Origin: Peptostreptococcaceae bacterium
Lineage (GTDB): Bacteria; Bacillota_A; Clostridia; Peptostreptococcales; Acidaminobacteraceae
DNA: 5,752 bases
Reading direction: 5' to 3'
Assembly (NCBI GenBank): GCA_013619035.1
Contig: JABXKX010000565.1
Span: forward strand, 1 to 5,752
Shown: positions 4,606-5,752 of the stretch, in pieces
How positions within the stretch are numbered: position 1 is the first letter of the stretch
How the letters are laid out: each line of letters opens with the position of its first letter
The notes under the pieces: model-generated
What the model was told of the DNA's origin: nothing
What the model saw: the letters and a program-made list of their open reading frames with translations, nothing else
The model's database searches: none
Program-made: the position numbers and the translations under genes

Positions 4606-5752
4606 ATGGAAACCATCGTAATTAGATATGGTGAAATTGGATTAAAAGGAAAAAATAGAATGGTATTTGAAAATGCCCTAATCAGAGATGTAAAAGAAAG
4701 ATTAGCGCATTTAGAAAACGTTACTTTAGACAGATTTCATGGTAGAATGTATGTCAATCATAATGACTATGATTATGAAGAAGTAACAGAGATCTTAACG
4801 AGTACATTTGGTATTGTATCAATAAGTCCTGTAGTAAAATGTGAAGTGTCTATGGATGCCATGTTTGAAACAGCTAAAGTCCAGATTGAGGAATTATTAA
4901 AGAACAATCCAAAGTTTACTTTTAAAGTAGAATGTAGACGTTCAAACAAAGGATTCCATTTAACATCACCAGAAATAAGCAAACATGTTGGTGGTTATAT
5001 CAATCAAACCTTTGAAAATGAATTAAGTGTTGATGTACACCATCCAGATGTTGTTCTCAATATTGAAGTGAGAGAAAAAGTATATATTTATGTAAAAAGT
5101 TTACCTGGTTTAGGTGGTATGCCTTATAGAACTGCTGGAAAAGGGATGTTGTTGTTATCTGGTGGTATCGATAGTCCAGTTGCAGGTTTCTTAATGGCTA
5201 AAAGAGGTGTTCAACTGGAAGCGGTACATTTCCATAGTTATCCTTTTACGTCTGATAGAGCCAAAGAAAAAGTGATGGATTTAGCTAGAACACTTACAAA
5301 GTATATTGGAGAAATCAGAATCCATAGTGTGAATCTATTAGAAATCCAAAAAGCAATTAACGAACACTGTCCTTCAGCTGAAATGACAATATTATCAAGA
5401 CGTTTTATGATGGCTATTGCAGAAAGAATTGCTAAGAGAAGAAAATACAAATGTTTAATAACAGGTGAGAATATAGCTCAAGTGGCATCTCAAACAATGG
5501 AAGGGTTAACTGTAACCAATTCAAGAGTTAAATTGCCAGTATTTAGACCCTTGATTGCATATGATAAAGTAGACATTATTAAAGTTGCAAAAAAAATAAA
5601 TACCTATGAGACATCGATTTTACCATTTGAAGATTGTTGTACAGTATTTTTACCAGATAAAGTGGTCATCAGACCAGAATTAGAAAAAATAGAAGCTTCA
5701 GAATCACTTCTAGAAGTTGAAGATTTAATTTATAGAGCAATTAAAGAAAGAG
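4606..5752 (+). CDS. thiI: tRNA 4-thiouridine synthase ThiI (3' end beyond window)
   Basis: ThiI adenylates uridine 8 of tRNA and replaces its oxygen with sulfur to give 4-thiouridine. In some bacteria it also supplies sulfur for the thiamine thiazole ring. The frame is open without stops for 382 codons to the window edge. The start METIVIRYGEIGLKGKN is the ferredoxin-like N-terminal domain signature. A THUMP domain for tRNA binding spans about residues 60-165. The PP-loop ATP pyrophosphatase motif SGGIDSP is at 185-191. Later come TGENIAQVASQT (287-298) and the conserved EDCCTVF segment with C344-C345, a likely sulfur-handling site. Bacillus-type ThiI ends near 400 residues, so only a short tail is probably missing and no rhodanese domain is expected, unlike the longer Escherichia coli enzyme. 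That fits the adjacent desulfurase passing persulfide directly. The last codon is cut after its first base, by the window edge and not by mutation. Confidence 0.96.
   Translation, partial: METIVIRYGEIGLKGKNRMVFENALIRDVKERLAHLENVTLDRFHGRMYVNHNDYDYEEVTEILTSTFGIVSISPVVKCEVSMDAMFETAKVQIEELLKNNPKFTFKVECRRSNKGFHLTSPEISKHVGGYINQTFENELSVDVHHPDVVLNIEVREKVYIYVKSLPGLGGMPYRTAGKGMLLLSGGIDSPVAGFLMAKRGVQLEAVHFHSYPFTSDRAKEKVMDLARTLTKYIGEIRIHSVNLLEIQKAINEHCPSAEMTILSRRFMMAIAERIAKRRKYKCLITGENIAQVASQTMEGLTVTNSRVKLPVFRPLIAYDKVDIIKVAKKINTYETSILPFEDCCTVFLPDKVVIRPELEKIEASESLLEVEDLIYRAIKER

Noticed and set aside
4773..5450. Two open frames (4773-4982 and 5238-5450) on the minus strand opposite thiI.
   Set aside because: They lie within an unmistakable conserved thiI frame and have no recognisable motifs.

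Overview
The window is AT-rich DNA with compact, mostly housekeeping genes. It fits a low-GC Bacillota-type bacterium or a relative such as the Izemoplasma/Haloplasma or Erysipelotrichia/Clostridia groups. The support is consensus sigma-A-type promoters, purine-rich Shine-Dalgarno sites, strong U-tract terminators, AGA/ATA/TTA-rich codon use, and a cysteine desulfurase-thiI gene pair of the kind found in Bacillus. Trp is written TGG and no in-frame TGA occurs in the genes, so nothing suggests the mycoplasma code. The exact lineage cannot be fixed by reading alone.

Layout: (1) Bases 1-14 match the end of the Tn5/Nextera mosaic-end adapter, so this is a contig end with untrimmed library sequence. 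It directly abuts a tRNA-Phe(GAA) lacking its first six bases. (2) The tRNA is followed by a U-tract terminator, then by a second hairpin shared with the end of a minus-strand YprB-like DnaQ-fold exonuclease gene (153-1034). That gene probably starts further upstream, at a non-canonical codon. (3) A divergent intergenic region holds back-to-back promoters and an inverted repeat overlapping the promoter of an HD-GYP phosphodiesterase gene (1221-2288, plus). (4) The HD-GYP gene converges on a minus-strand cytoplasmic-type L-asparaginase gene (2315-3307). One bidirectional terminator fills the 26-bp gap. (5) A second divergent promoter region separates the asparaginase gene from a plus-strand operon of cysteine desulfurase (3459-4604) and thiI (4606 to beyond the window end).

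Functionally, the last two genes form a sulfur relay. The desulfurase makes a persulfide from cysteine, and ThiI uses it to make 4-thiouridine in tRNA, and in some species to feed thiamine thiazole synthesis. The HD-GYP protein would degrade cyclic di-GMP. The asparaginase and the YprB-like nuclease are single-gene units with no obvious link to their neighbours.

I see no CRISPR array, insertion sequence, phage gene or undescribed multi-gene system. The points most worth checking are the adapter remnant at the truncated tRNA, the apparent ATT start of the nuclease, and the operator-like dyad in the HD-GYP promoter. No stretch longer than 300 bases lacks a gene.
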